Below, one piece after another: positions 42,822 to 50,924 of a stretch of DNA of 64,000 bases (positions within the stretch are counted from its first letter, which is position 1; every line of letters starts with the position of its first letter). Origin of the DNA: Mesorhizobium sp. (lineage in GTDB: Bacteria > Pseudomonadota > Alphaproteobacteria > Rhizobiales > Rhizobiaceae); contig SAPZ01000023.1 of the NCBI GenBank assembly GCA_004020875.1, positions 1 to 64,000 of the forward strand, read 5' to 3'. Below the pieces are notes generated by a model, which saw only the letters and a program-made list of their open reading frames with translations, did no database searches and was not told where the DNA came from. Position numbers and translations under genes: made by a program.

Positions 42822-44132
42822 CTACAGGATGAATCGCGACAGGTCGGTGTTGCGCGACAGGTCGCCGACATGCTTCTCGACATAGGCGGCGTCGATTGTG
42901 ACCGTCGTACCGTTGCGGTCCGGCGCGTCGTAAGAGATCTCGTCCAGCACGCGCTCCATCACCGTCTGCAGGCGCCGCGCGCCGATATTCTCCACGCTGG
43001 CGTTGAGGTCGACGGCGATGCCGGCCAGCGAATCGATGGCGTCGTCGGTGAAGGTCAGCTCGACGCCCTCGGTCTTCATCAGCGCGATATACTGCTTGAT
43101 GAGGCTCGCCTCGGTCTCGGTGAGGATGCGGACGAAATCCGACTTCTCCAGCGCGCGCAGCTCGACGCGGATCGGCAGGCGGCCCTGCAGCTCGGGCAGC
43201 AGGTCGGATGGCTTGGACACGTGGAAGGCGCCGGACGCGATGAACAGGATGTGGTCGGTCTTGATCGGCCCGTATTTTGTCGCGACGGTGGTGCCTTCGA
43301 CCAGCGGGAGCAGGTCGCGCTGCACGCCTTCACGCGACGGGCCGCCCGAAATGTCGCTCCTTGCGGCGATCTTGTCGATCTCGTCGAGGAAGACGATGCC
43401 GTCGTTCTCGGCCGATTCCAGCGCCCGGCGCACCACTTCGTCCTGGTCGAGCAGCTTGTCGGACTCGTCGTTGACGAGCAGTGCGTAGGAATCACGCACC
43501 GTAGTCTTGCGGGTCTTGGTCCTGCGGCCGCCCATCGCCTTCGACAGCATGTCGTTGATGTTGAGCACGCCGACATTGCCGCCGGGCATGCCGGGGATCT
43601 CGAAGCCTGGCATGCCGCCATTTCCGGTGTCGGCCACCTCGATCTCGATTTCCTTGTCGTCGAGCTCGCCGTCGCGCAGCTTCTTGCGGAAGGAATCGCG
43701 CGTGGCCGGGCTCGCCGTCTTGCCGACGAGGGCTTCCAGCACGCGCTCCTCGGCATTGATCTGGGCGCGCGCCGCAACGTCCTCGCGCATCTTCTCGCGG
43801 GTCAGGCCGATGGCGACCTCGACGAGGTCGCGCACGATCTGCTCGACATCGCGGCCGACATAGCCGACTTCGGTGAACTTGGTCGCCTCGACCTTGACGA
43901 AGGGCGCTCCGGCGAGCCGCGCCAGGCGACGCGAGATCTCGGTCTTGCCGACGCCCGTCGGGCCGATCATCAGGATGTTCTTCGGCATCACCTCTTCGCG
44001 CATCTGGCCTTCCAGCTGCTGACGACGCCAGCGGTTGCGCAAGGCGATGGCCACGGCGCGCTTGGCGTCCTTCTGGCCGATGATGAAGCGGTCGAGTTCC
44101 GAAACGATTTCGCGGGGGGAAAAGGTGCTCAT
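42822..44132 (-). CDS. hslU: HslUV protease ATPase subunit
   Basis: The 436-aa AAA+ unfoldase has Walker A GPTGVGKTE at residues 57-65, Walker B GIVFLDEIDKIA near 250 and the C-terminal sensor-2/HslV-docking end (LSRFIL). HslU hexamers feed unfolded substrates to HslV. The length is standard. The ATG at 44132 gives the conserved N-terminus; the frame upstream is inside the neighbouring gene. It shares the minus strand with the UPF0314, GNAT and hslV genes. Confidence 0.97.
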   Translation of the reverse strand: MSTFSPREIVSELDRFIIGQKDAKRAVAIALRNRWRRQQLEGQMREEVMPKNILMIGPTGVGKTEISRRLARLAGAPFVKVEATKFTEVGYVGRDVEQIVRDLVEVAIGLTREKMREDVAARAQINAEERVLEALVGKTASPATRDSFRKKLRDGELDDKEIEIEVADTGNGGMPGFEIPGMPGGNVGVLNINDMLSKAMGGRRTKTRKTTVRDSYALLVNDESDKLLDQDEVVRRALESAENDGIVFLDEIDKIAARSDISGGPSREGVQRDLLPLVEGTTVATKYGPIKTDHILFIASGAFHVSKPSDLLPELQGRLPIRVELRALEKSDFVRILTETEASLIKQYIALMKTEGVELTFTDDAIDSLAGIAVDLNASVENIGARRLQTVMERVLDEISYDAPDRNGTTVTIDAAYVEKHVGDLSRNTDLSRFIL

Positions 44133-44137
44133 ATTAC

Positions 44138-44734
44138 TCAAATTCCACTTTGCCACTGCTTGATGGACTCGAACGGATGCAGCAGCATGATCACGTTGAG
44201 CGTCAGATTGTCCCGGATGATGTAGCCCGTGCCGAGCTCGAAGATGAGAGCCAGGGCCACGATCAACCATATAGGTAGCTTTCGCGCCATCACAAATCCC
44301 AGCACCATGAACAATGTGTCGGACACCGAGTTGATGATCGAGTCGCCGTAATAGTTCAGCGAAATCGTGCCGGCGCGGTAGCGGTCGATGATGAAGGGAC
44401 TGTTCTCCAGGATTTCCCAGCCACCTTCGATGAGGACAGCGAAGGCGAGTCTTAAGCCCACCGGCGAGCGCGGGAACAGCGCCCAGGCCAGCGCATAGAA
44501 CAGGAAGCCGTGGATGATGTGCGAGAAAGTGTACCAGTCGGCGATGTGCTGGGAATTCTCCGAACTGTTGACCACGCCGTGCCAGAGCTTGACGTAGCCG
44601 CAGGTGCAGATCGGCGGATGGCCCATGCCATAAAGGGCGCCCGCCTGGAAGACGATCAAGGCGAGCACGAGCAGCAGGCCCATGCGCCAGCTGTCCTCAT
44701 AGGCGGAAAGCGTCTTGTCCTCAGGCGCGGTCAT
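44138..44734 (-). CDS. UPF0314/DUF2585 membrane protein
   Basis: The 198-aa protein has about five hydrophobic segments. WHGVVNSSENSQHIADWYTFSHIIHGFLFY near residue 52 and GGWEILENSPFIIDRYR near 104 are strongly patterned and typical of this rhizobial family, which is often found between hslV and hslU. It lies 5 bp upstream of hslU. The function is unknown. Confidence 0.85.
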   Translation of the reverse strand: MTAPEDKTLSAYEDSWRMGLLLVLALIVFQAGALYGMGHPPICTCGYVKLWHGVVNSSENSQHIADWYTFSHIIHGFLFYALAWALFPRSPVGLRLAFAVLIEGGWEILENSPFIIDRYRAGTISLNYYGDSIINSVSDTLFMVLGFVMARKLPIWLIVALALIFELGTGYIIRDNLTLNVIMLLHPFESIKQWQSGI

Positions 44735-44738
44735 TCGG

Positions 44739-45266
44739 TCAGTCCCCCAGATTTTCATCGTCGTGTTCATCCGCATCGACGGCCATCAGCACGACATCCC
44801 CATATTGCGAATGCCTGCGGCCGATCGGCCTGAAGCCTGCCTTCTCATAGGCGCGGATGGCACGGGCATTGTCTGGATGCGGATCGATGATGACGCGGGG
44901 CGCGCCTTCCTCGAACAGCTCCTCGACGAACTGGCTCAGGATTGCCGAGCCATGGCCGATGCCGACAAGCTCCGGCGGACCGATCGTGAGATCGATGCCT
45001 AGCGTGCCGAAAGGCTGGTCGGCATAGGGATGGTCGTCCTCCATATGCGGGTCATAGCTCTGCAGATAGGCGATCGGCCTGCCGTCCAGTTCGACGATCA
45101 GCGCTTCCACTGACACCGAATCGATATGCTCGCGGATGTCGGCGATCTCCTTTTCCGGATCGTCCCACCACTGGGCGACATGCGGCTCGCGCAGCCACCT
45201 GGCGATCAAAGGCAGATCCTTGTCGGTGACCGGTCGAAAATCGTAGCTATGCTCCTGGTTGGCCAT
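44739..45266 (-). CDS. GNAT-family N-acetyltransferase
   Basis: The 175-aa product has the acetyl-CoA loop pattern LVGIGHGSAILSQFVEELFEEG near residue 103 and the C-terminal NARAIRAYEKAGFRPIGRR motif near 137. It resembles aminoglycoside 6'-acetyltransferase-like GNAT enzymes, but the substrate is not evident. The ATG at 45266 follows GGGAGAGGATC; an ATG six codons earlier is possible. It sits between hslV and the UPF0314 gene, probably in one operon. Confidence 0.87.
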   Translation of the reverse strand: MANQEHSYDFRPVTDKDLPLIARWLREPHVAQWWDDPEKEIADIREHIDSVSVEALIVELDGRPIAYLQSYDPHMEDDHPYADQPFGTLGIDLTIGPPELVGIGHGSAILSQFVEELFEEGAPRVIIDPHPDNARAIRAYEKAGFRPIGRRHSQYGDVVLMAVDADEHDDENLGD

Positions 45267-45289
45267 GATCCTCTCCCCGATCATGGACC

Positions 45290-45841
45290 TCAGGCGGCGT
45301 CGAGCGTTTCGACCACGAAATTGTTGTTGGTGTAGACGCAGATGTCGGACGCGATCTGCATGGCCTTGCGGGCGATCTCCTCGGCGTCCTTGTCGGTATC
45401 GATCAGCGCGCGGGCCGCGGCCAGGGCGTAATTGCCGCCGGAGCCGATGGCCATGACGCCATGCTCGGGTTCCAGCACGTCGCCATTGCCGGTCAGCGCC
45501 AGCGAGACCGACTTGTCGGCGACCAGCATCATGGCTTCCAGGCGGCGCAGGTAACGGTCGGTGCGCCAGTCCTTGGCGAGCTCGACGCAGGCGCGCGTCA
45601 GCTGGTCGGGATACTGCTCGAGCTTTGCTTCGAGCCGCTCGAGCAGGGTGAAGGCGTCGGCGGTAGCGCCGGCGAAGCCGGCAATGACGCTGCCGCCCTT
45701 GCCGATGCGGCGCACCTTGCGGGCGTTGCCCTTCATGATCGTCTGGCCGAGGCTGACCTGACCGTCGCCGGCGATCACCACCTTGCTGCCCTTGCGCACG
45801 CTGATGATGGTCGTGGCGTGCATGGTGAGTTCATTCGACAT
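45290..45841 (-). CDS. hslV: HslUV protease proteolytic subunit
   Basis: The 183-aa protein is the threonine-type peptidase that pairs with HslU. The ATTIISVRKGSKVVIAGDGQVSLG block provides the N-terminal catalytic Thr (after removal of about 9 residues). This longer propeptide is usual in alphaproteobacteria. It is divergent from hisB across a 215-bp region and leads the hslV-GNAT-UPF0314-hslU run. Confidence 0.96.
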   Translation of the reverse strand: MSNELTMHATTIISVRKGSKVVIAGDGQVSLGQTIMKGNARKVRRIGKGGSVIAGFAGATADAFTLLERLEAKLEQYPDQLTRACVELAKDWRTDRYLRRLEAMMLVADKSVSLALTGNGDVLEPEHGVMAIGSGGNYALAAARALIDTDKDAEEIARKAMQIASDICVYTNNNFVVETLDAA

Positions 45842-46056
45842 TTTGAGCTCCGATTCGCGCTATCCCTTGAAAAGGCGATTGGCGCGGTACGAGTAAGTTT
45901 GATCGGCCATATGTATGCATAGGGCCAGCGATTGCAAACCGCCCCTCGGCCGAGGCCGACAGGGCAGGAATGGCAACTGGCAATCGCCGGATCATGCTGA
46001 TAGAAGGCTTTCGTTTTCAAGCCCGAAGCCCCGGCCAGGGCAATAAGGACAGAACG

Positions 46057-46653
46057 ATGACGCGTTCCGCCGAAGTCAGCCGCAAGACCAAGGAAACCGA
46101 GATTTCGGTTTCGGTCCATGTCGACGGCAAGGGCAAAGCCGACATTTCGACCGGCGTCGGCTTCTTCGACCACATGCTCGACCAGCTGTCGCGGCATTCG
46201 CTGATCGACATGACGATCAAGGCCAAGGGCGACCTTCATATCGACGACCACCACACGGTCGAGGACACCGGGATCGCGATCGGCCAGGCGTTGAGCAAGG
46301 CTCTGGGCGAGCGGCGCGGCATCATGCGCTACGCCTCGATCGACCTCGCCATGGACGAGACGCTGACCGGAGCGGCCATTGACGTGTCCGGCCGGCCCTT
46401 CCTGGTCTGGAACGTCGGCTTCTCGTCGCCGAAGATCGGCACGTTCGACACCGAACTGGTGCGCGAGTTCTTCCAGGCCCTGGCGCAGAACGCCGGCATC
46501 ACGCTGCATGTGACCAACCATTACGGCGCCAACAACCATCACATCGCCGAGACCTGCTTCAAGGCCGTGGCCAGGGCGCTGCGCGCGGCTCTGGAGCGCG
46601 ATCCACGCCAGCCCGACGCGGTGCCGTCCACCAAGGGTTCCCTGAAAGGATAG
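46057..46653 (+). CDS. hisB: Imidazoleglycerol-phosphate dehydratase
   Basis: The 198-aa monofunctional HisB dehydrates imidazole glycerol phosphate. The metal-binding histidine motifs are DHMLDQLSRHS near residue 39 and DDHHTVEDTGI near 65, and a second set with HHIAETCFKA near 162. The ATG at 46057 yields the standard length; upstream extension is rejected. It starts the histidine gene run and is 4 bp from the DUF2628 gene. Confidence 0.96.
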   Translation: MTRSAEVSRKTKETEISVSVHVDGKGKADISTGVGFFDHMLDQLSRHSLIDMTIKAKGDLHIDDHHTVEDTGIAIGQALSKALGERRGIMRYASIDLAMDETLTGAAIDVSGRPFLVWNVGFSSPKIGTFDTELVREFFQALAQNAGITLHVTNHYGANNHHIAETCFKAVARALRAALERDPRQPDAVPSTKGSLKG

Positions 46654-46657
46654 CCCT

Positions 46658-47134
46658 ATGGCGATCTATGTCGTGATGCAGCCGCCGGCGGGCAGCGCGA
46701 AAGCCGAGGACGCAAGTTTCGTGCGCGACAGCTTCACCTGGCTGGGTTTCCTGGTCGCGCCGCTCTGGCTAGCCTGGCACCGGATGTGGATCGAGGCGGC
46801 TTTGACCTTCATCGTCATGGCAATCCTGTCGGTGGCCGGCGAGAGGCTCGGGCTCGAAGGGGCCGGATCGCTGCTGTCGCTGCTGGTCTCGCTCTATGTC
46901 GGCTTCGAAGGCCAGGACCTGCGCATCGCTTCGCTGCGCCGGCGCGGCTGGCGCGAATGGGGCGTGGTCGAGGCCGGCAGCCTCGTCGATGCCGAGACGC
47001 GCCATGCGCTCGAAACCGGCGAGGAGAGCGAGGAGCAGCCGGTCCTGCCGCGCATCGTGCCGGACGCATCGTTAGCGCGCCCGCCGCAAACCGGCATGGC
47101 GCTGGGACTGACCCATACGCCTGGAAGGCCCTGA
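46658..47134 (+). CDS. DUF2628-family membrane protein
   Basis: The 158-aa product has two or three membrane segments (about residues 28-45, 50-67 and 72-90) after a short N-terminal domain, and a hydrophilic tail. It is found between hisB and hisH in many Rhizobiales. The gene lies 4 bp after hisB and 1 bp before hisH. The function is unknown; a direct part in histidine synthesis is not indicated. Confidence 0.85.
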   Translation: MAIYVVMQPPAGSAKAEDASFVRDSFTWLGFLVAPLWLAWHRMWIEAALTFIVMAILSVAGERLGLEGAGSLLSLLVSLYVGFEGQDLRIASLRRRGWREWGVVEAGSLVDAETRHALETGEESEEQPVLPRIVPDASLARPPQTGMALGLTHTPGRP

Positions 47135-47135
47135 C

Positions 47136-47786
47136 ATGCGGGTAGCCATCATCGATTACGGCTCGGGCAATCTGCGCTCGGCCACCAAGGCCTTCGAGCG
47201 CGCGGCGCGCGAGGGAGACATCGCCGCGACGATCGAGCTGACGGCCGACGCCGAGCGGGTGCGTTCCGCCGACCGCATCGTGCTGCCGGGTGTCGGCGCC
47301 TATGCCGACTGCGCCGCCGGCCTGCACGCGGTGCCAGGCATGTGGGAGGCGGTGGAAGAAGCGGCAATCGCCAAGGGGCGGCCGTTCCTCGGCATCTGCG
47401 TCGGCATGCAGCTGATGTCGGAACGCGGGTTGGAAAAGACTATCACCAAGGGCCTCGGCTGGATCGCCGGCGACGTCAAGGAGATCAAGCCGTCCGATCC
47501 GGCGCTGAAGATCCCGCAGATCGGCTGGAACACGATCGACCTTACGCGCGCGCACCCGTTGTTTTCCGGCATCGAGACGGGTCCGAAAGGGCTGCATGCC
47601 TATTTCGTCCATTCCTACCATCTGGACGCGAAGAGCCCGGCTGAGCTGCTGGCGACCGCCGACTATGGCGGCCCGGTCACGGCCGCCGTTGCACGCGACA
47701 ACCTCGCCGGCACGCAGTTCCATCCCGAGAAGAGCCAGGCGCTCGGCCTGGCGCTGATTACCAATTTCCTGAAATGGAGGCCCTGA
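47136..47786 (+). CDS. hisH: Imidazole glycerol phosphate synthase, glutaminase subunit
   Basis: The 216-aa class I glutamine amidotransferase has the nucleophile motif GICVGMQLM (Cys near residue 88), with FHPEKS supplying the His-Glu pair near 195. It delivers ammonia to HisF. VIDYGSGNLRS begins near residue 4. The DUF1330 gene begins 2 bp after its stop and its ribosome-binding site is inside hisH. Confidence 0.96.
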   Translation: MRVAIIDYGSGNLRSATKAFERAAREGDIAATIELTADAERVRSADRIVLPGVGAYADCAAGLHAVPGMWEAVEEAAIAKGRPFLGICVGMQLMSERGLEKTITKGLGWIAGDVKEIKPSDPALKIPQIGWNTIDLTRAHPLFSGIETGPKGLHAYFVHSYHLDAKSPAELLATADYGGPVTAAVARDNLAGTQFHPEKSQALGLALITNFLKWRP

Positions 47787-47788
47787 AA

Positions 47789-48079
47789 ATGAGCAGGAAG
47801 GGCTATTGGATGGCGATGATCGATGTCCACGATCCGGACGTCTACAAGCAGTATATCGAAGCGAATGCCGTCGCCTTTGCGAAATATGGCGCGAAATTCG
47901 CGGTCCGCGCGGGCCGCTACGAGAGTCCGGAAGGGCCGACCGGCAATCGTCACGTGCTGGTGGAGTTCGAGTCCTACGACAAGGCGATCGAATGCTATCA
48001 TTCGCCTGAGTATCAGCACGCCTCGAAATTCCGGCTCGCCGCTTCGACCGGCCATTTCGTCATCGTCGAGGGCGCCTGA
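47789..48079 (+). CDS. DUF1330 ferredoxin-like protein
   Basis: The 96-aa protein fits the DUF1330 (NIPSNAP/EthD-like) fold: YWMAMIDVHDPDVYKQYIEAN near residue 6 and GNRHVLVEFESYDKAIECYHSPEY near 53. The start at 47789 follows GGAGG in the end of hisH. It is inserted between hisH and hisA, 3 bp before hisA. Its role is unknown and no histidine-pathway function is known to me. Confidence 0.85.
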   Translation: MSRKGYWMAMIDVHDPDVYKQYIEANAVAFAKYGAKFAVRAGRYESPEGPTGNRHVLVEFESYDKAIECYHSPEYQHASKFRLAASTGHFVIVEGA

Positions 48080-48082
48080 CCC

Positions 48083-48829
48083 ATGATCCTGTTTCCGGCA
48101 ATAGACCTCAAGGACGGCAAATGCGTGCGCCTGAAACACGGCGACATGGCCACCGCCACGATCTACAACGAAGATCCCGCCGCGCAGGCCAAAGCCTTTG
48201 AGGATCAGGGCTTCGAGTGGCTGCATGTCGTCGACCTCAATGGCGCCTTCAAGGGCCAGAGCGTCAACAGCGCCGCGGTCGGCGCCATCCTGAAGGCCAC
48301 AAAGAATCCGGTGCAGCTCGGCGGCGGCATCCGCACCTTGCCGCAAATCGAAGACTGGCTGGATCGCGGCCTGACGCGCGTCATCCTCGGCACCGTGGCG
48401 GTGCGCGAACCCGAACTCGTCAAGGAAGCGTGCAAGGCTTTTCCAGGCAAGATCGCTGTCGGCATCGATGCCAAGGGCGGCAAGGTCGCCGTCGAAGGCT
48501 GGGCGGAGGCGTCCGAGCTTGGGGTCGTCGAGCTAGCCAGGAAATTCGAGGGCGCCGGCGTTGCCGCCATCATCTACACCGACATCGACCGCGACGGCGT
48601 GCTGACCGGCATCAACTGGGATTCGACCATCGACCTCGCAGAGGCGGTTTCCATTCCCGTGATCGCATCCGGCGGCCTCGCCTCGATTGCCGACATCGTG
48701 CGCATGACCATGCCCGATGCGCAAAAACTCGAAGGCGCGATCTCCGGCCGCGCCCTATATGACGGACGTATCGAACCGGCCGAGGCGCTGGCGATCCTGC
48801 GCGGCGAGCGGGCGGAGGCAAGAGCGTGA
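48083..48829 (+). CDS. hisA: Phosphoribosylformimino-5-aminoimidazole carboxamide ribotide isomerase
   Basis: The 248-aa (beta-alpha)8 isomerase has the N-terminal catalytic DLKDGKCVRL near residue 8, LGGGIRTLPQIEDWL near 80 and YTDIDRDGVLTGIN near 169, with ASGGLAS near 199. It precedes HisF/HisH in histidine synthesis. The stop overlaps the GTG start of the arginase-like gene by 4 nt, so translation is coupled. Confidence 0.96.
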   Translation: MILFPAIDLKDGKCVRLKHGDMATATIYNEDPAAQAKAFEDQGFEWLHVVDLNGAFKGQSVNSAAVGAILKATKNPVQLGGGIRTLPQIEDWLDRGLTRVILGTVAVREPELVKEACKAFPGKIAVGIDAKGGKVAVEGWAEASELGVVELARKFEGAGVAAIIYTDIDRDGVLTGINWDSTIDLAEAVSIPVIASGGLASIADIVRMTMPDAQKLEGAISGRALYDGRIEPAEALAILRGERAEARA

Positions 48830-49665
48830 ACATTTCGATCATCCTGGCATCCTACGACAGCGGCCATTTCCACAGCGGATGCGGCCAGGGTCCGGACGCG
48901 CTGATATCCGGCGGATTGGCCGATGCGCTGAAGCTTGCCGGCCACGACGTCGAGGTGAACGACATCGGCAAGGTAGTCGAGGACGAGGAAGAGCGCGAGA
49001 TCGGTACCGGCTTTGCCGTCTGCAACGCCGTTTCAGGCGAAGTCCGCATGGCGCTGGACAAGAAGCGGTTTCCGATCGTGCTGGCCGGCAACTGCCTGAC
49101 CGCCGCCGGTGCCGTGGCAGGTGCCGGCGCCGACGCCATCATCTGGGCCGACCAGCATGGCGACATCAACACGCCGGAAACCACCATAACGGGCTTCCTC
49201 GACGGCATGGCACTGGCCACCGTGCTCGGCCTCTGCTGGCGGCCGATGGCGAACCATATCCCCGGCTTCAAGCCGGTCGATCCGTCGCGCTGCGTCCTTG
49301 TCAATGCGCGCGACCTCGACGCTGCCGAAATGAAACTGCTGGAAGAGCTGCCGATCATCCGGACCGAATGCCCCGACTGGAAGAGCGCGGCGCAGACATT
49401 GAAAGCCGACGGCGCACGCCAGGTCCACATGCATGTTGACCTCGACGTGCACGATCCCGAGAAGCTGCAGGCCAACCGCTACACCACGCCCGGCGGCCCG
49501 GCGCCGGAGCAGGTGCGCACCGCGATGTGCGGCCTCGCCGGCCCGCTCGCCATCGCTGGGCTCACCATTTCCGCCTACGATCCGGCCTTCGACCCCAAGG
49601 GCGACGTGCCGCCATTGGTCGGCGAACTGGTGGTAGAGCTGTTGTCCACCCTGGAACGCAAGTGA
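48826..49665 (+). CDS. Arginase/ureohydrolase-family protein with altered metal site
   Basis: The 279-aa protein has the ureohydrolase blocks ADQHGDINTPETTITGFLDGMALA near residue 106 and HMHVDLDVHDPEKL near 202. The first metal-binding block, normally GGDHS, reads AGNCLTAAG near residue 88, so the usual histidine is lost. Either the enzyme uses one metal ion or a different substrate, or it is not a ureohydrolase. The GTG start overlaps hisA and its stop overlaps hisF. Location inside the his operon is unusual. The function is unassigned. Confidence 0.82.
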   Translation: MNISIILASYDSGHFHSGCGQGPDALISGGLADALKLAGHDVEVNDIGKVVEDEEEREIGTGFAVCNAVSGEVRMALDKKRFPIVLAGNCLTAAGAVAGAGADAIIWADQHGDINTPETTITGFLDGMALATVLGLCWRPMANHIPGFKPVDPSRCVLVNARDLDAAEMKLLEELPIIRTECPDWKSAAQTLKADGARQVHMHVDLDVHDPEKLQANRYTTPGGPAPEQVRTAMCGLAGPLAIAGLTISAYDPAFDPKGDVPPLVGELVVELLSTLERK

Positions 49666-50456
49666 TGCTGAAAGCCCGCGTCATCCCCTGCCTGGACGTC
49701 AAGAACGGCCGCGTGGTCAAGGGCGTCAATTTCATCGACCTCATCGACGCCGGCGATCCGGTCGAAGCCGCCAAAGCTTATGATGCCGCGGGCGCCGACG
49801 AGCTCTGCTTCCTCGACATCACCGCCTCGTCAGACAATCGTGAGACGATCTTCGATGTGGTCGCCAGGACGGCCGAGCAATGCTTCATGCCGCTCACCGT
49901 CGGCGGCGGCGTGCGCCAGGTGGCCGACATCCGCAAGCTGCTTCTGGCCGGCGCCGACAAGGTGTCGATCAACACGGCGGCGGTGAAGAACCCGGATTTC
50001 GTCACCGAAGCCGCCGACAAGTTCGGCAACCAGTGCATTGTCGCGGCCATCGACGCCAAGAAGGTGTCGGCGGCCGGCGAGGCCGAACGCTGGGAGATCT
50101 TCACCCATGGCGGTCGCGAGAAGACGGGCATCGACGCCGTCGAATTCGCCGCACGCATGGTCGATCGGGGAGCCGGCGAGATCCTGTTGACCTCGATGGA
50201 CCGGGACGGCACCAAGGCGGGCTACGACATCGCGCTGACCCGCGCCGTCGCCGATGCCGTGCGAGCGCCGGTCATCGCTTCGGGCGGCGTCGGAACGCTC
50301 GATCACTTGGTCGAAGGCATACGCGACGGCCACGCGGGTGCCGTGCTTGCCGCCTCGATCTTCCATTTCGGCACCTACTCAATCGCCGAGGCCAAGGCAT
50401 ACATGGCCAGGGCTGGCCTGCCGATGCGGCTGGACTCGGCCTCGCCTCGGACTTAA
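49665..50456 (+). CDS. hisF: Imidazole glycerol phosphate synthase, cyclase subunit
   Basis: The 263-aa barrel starts RVIPCLDVKNGRVVKGVNF, with the catalytic Asp near residue 11; the partner catalytic Asp lies in LTSMDRDGTKAGYDI near 176. VGGGVRQVADI is near 81. It forms IGP and AICAR from the HisH ammonia and PRFAR. The ATG at 49665 overlaps the preceding stop (TGATG). The stop touches a palindromic repeat. Confidence 0.96.
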   Translation: MLKARVIPCLDVKNGRVVKGVNFIDLIDAGDPVEAAKAYDAAGADELCFLDITASSDNRETIFDVVARTAEQCFMPLTVGGGVRQVADIRKLLLAGADKVSINTAAVKNPDFVTEAADKFGNQCIVAAIDAKKVSAAGEAERWEIFTHGGREKTGIDAVEFAARMVDRGAGEILLTSMDRDGTKAGYDIALTRAVADAVRAPVIASGGVGTLDHLVEGIRDGHAGAVLAASIFHFGTYSIAEAKAYMARAGLPMRLDSASPRT

Positions 50457-50498
50457 AGCATGAAAAGCGGGAACCGGTTGTCGGAAAAGATCATGCTT
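50456..50498. repeat. Rhizobial palindromic intergenic repeat
   Basis: AAGCATG (50456-50462) and CATGCTT (50492-50498) are the arms; the core GGAACCGGTTGTCGG matches the copy at 50860 read on the opposite strand. It lies between hisF and hisE. Confidence 0.65.
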
Positions 50499-50512
50499 AA
50501 ACAAGCAGATAG

Positions 50513-50845
50513 ATGACTGCTATGGCTCAATTTTCGCTCGCCGAGCTGGAAACGATCATTCATCAGCGCGCCCATTCCGGCGACCCGGACTCGTGGACGG
50601 CGAAATTGTTCGCCAAGGGTATGGACAAGGCGGCGCAGAAGCTCGGCGAGGAGGCTGTGGAAACCGTCATCGCCGCCATCCGCGGCGACAAGCAGGCCCT
50701 CGTTTCGGAAAGCGCCGATCTCGTATATCATTGGCTGGTCGTGCTCGGCATCGCTGGCGTTCCGTTGGACGACGTGCTCAAGGAACTCGAGAGCCGCACC
50801 AGCCGCTCAGGGGTTGCCGAAAAGGCGTCGCGGCCCAAGGCCTGA
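50513..50845 (+). CDS. hisE: Phosphoribosyl-ATP pyrophosphatase
   Basis: The 110-aa HisE has the MazG-like motif KLGEEAVETVIAAIRGDKQALVSESADLVYH, residues about 44-73, with the acidic metal ligands. It hydrolyses phosphoribosyl-ATP in the second step of histidine synthesis. The start may be the ATG at 50513 or 50522. It is flanked by two inverted copies of a palindromic repeat. Confidence 0.95.
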   Translation: MTAMAQFSLAELETIIHQRAHSGDPDSWTAKLFAKGMDKAAQKLGEEAVETVIAAIRGDKQALVSESADLVYHWLVVLGIAGVPLDDVLKELESRTSRSGVAEKASRPKA

Positions 50846-50859
50846 AAGAGGCGGATAAA

Positions 50860-50904
50860 GCATGGTGTCGCCCGAAAACCGCTTCACACTTTTCGGCATC
50901 ATGC
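50860..50904. repeat. Rhizobial palindromic intergenic repeat, inverted copy
   Basis: GCATG (50860-50864) and CATGC (50900-50904) arms enclose CCCGAAAACCGCTTCACACT. Relative to the copy at 50456 it is inverted, so the two bracket hisE. It lies 15 bp downstream of hisE. Confidence 0.7.
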
Positions 50905-50924
50905 TCTAGGAGGCAGGAAACTCG

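Noticed and set aside
45842..46056. RpoH-type heat-shock promoter for hslV
   Set aside because: A CCTATG-like -10 is visible on the minus strand, but no CTTGAA-like -35 lies at the right distance, so I do not list it.
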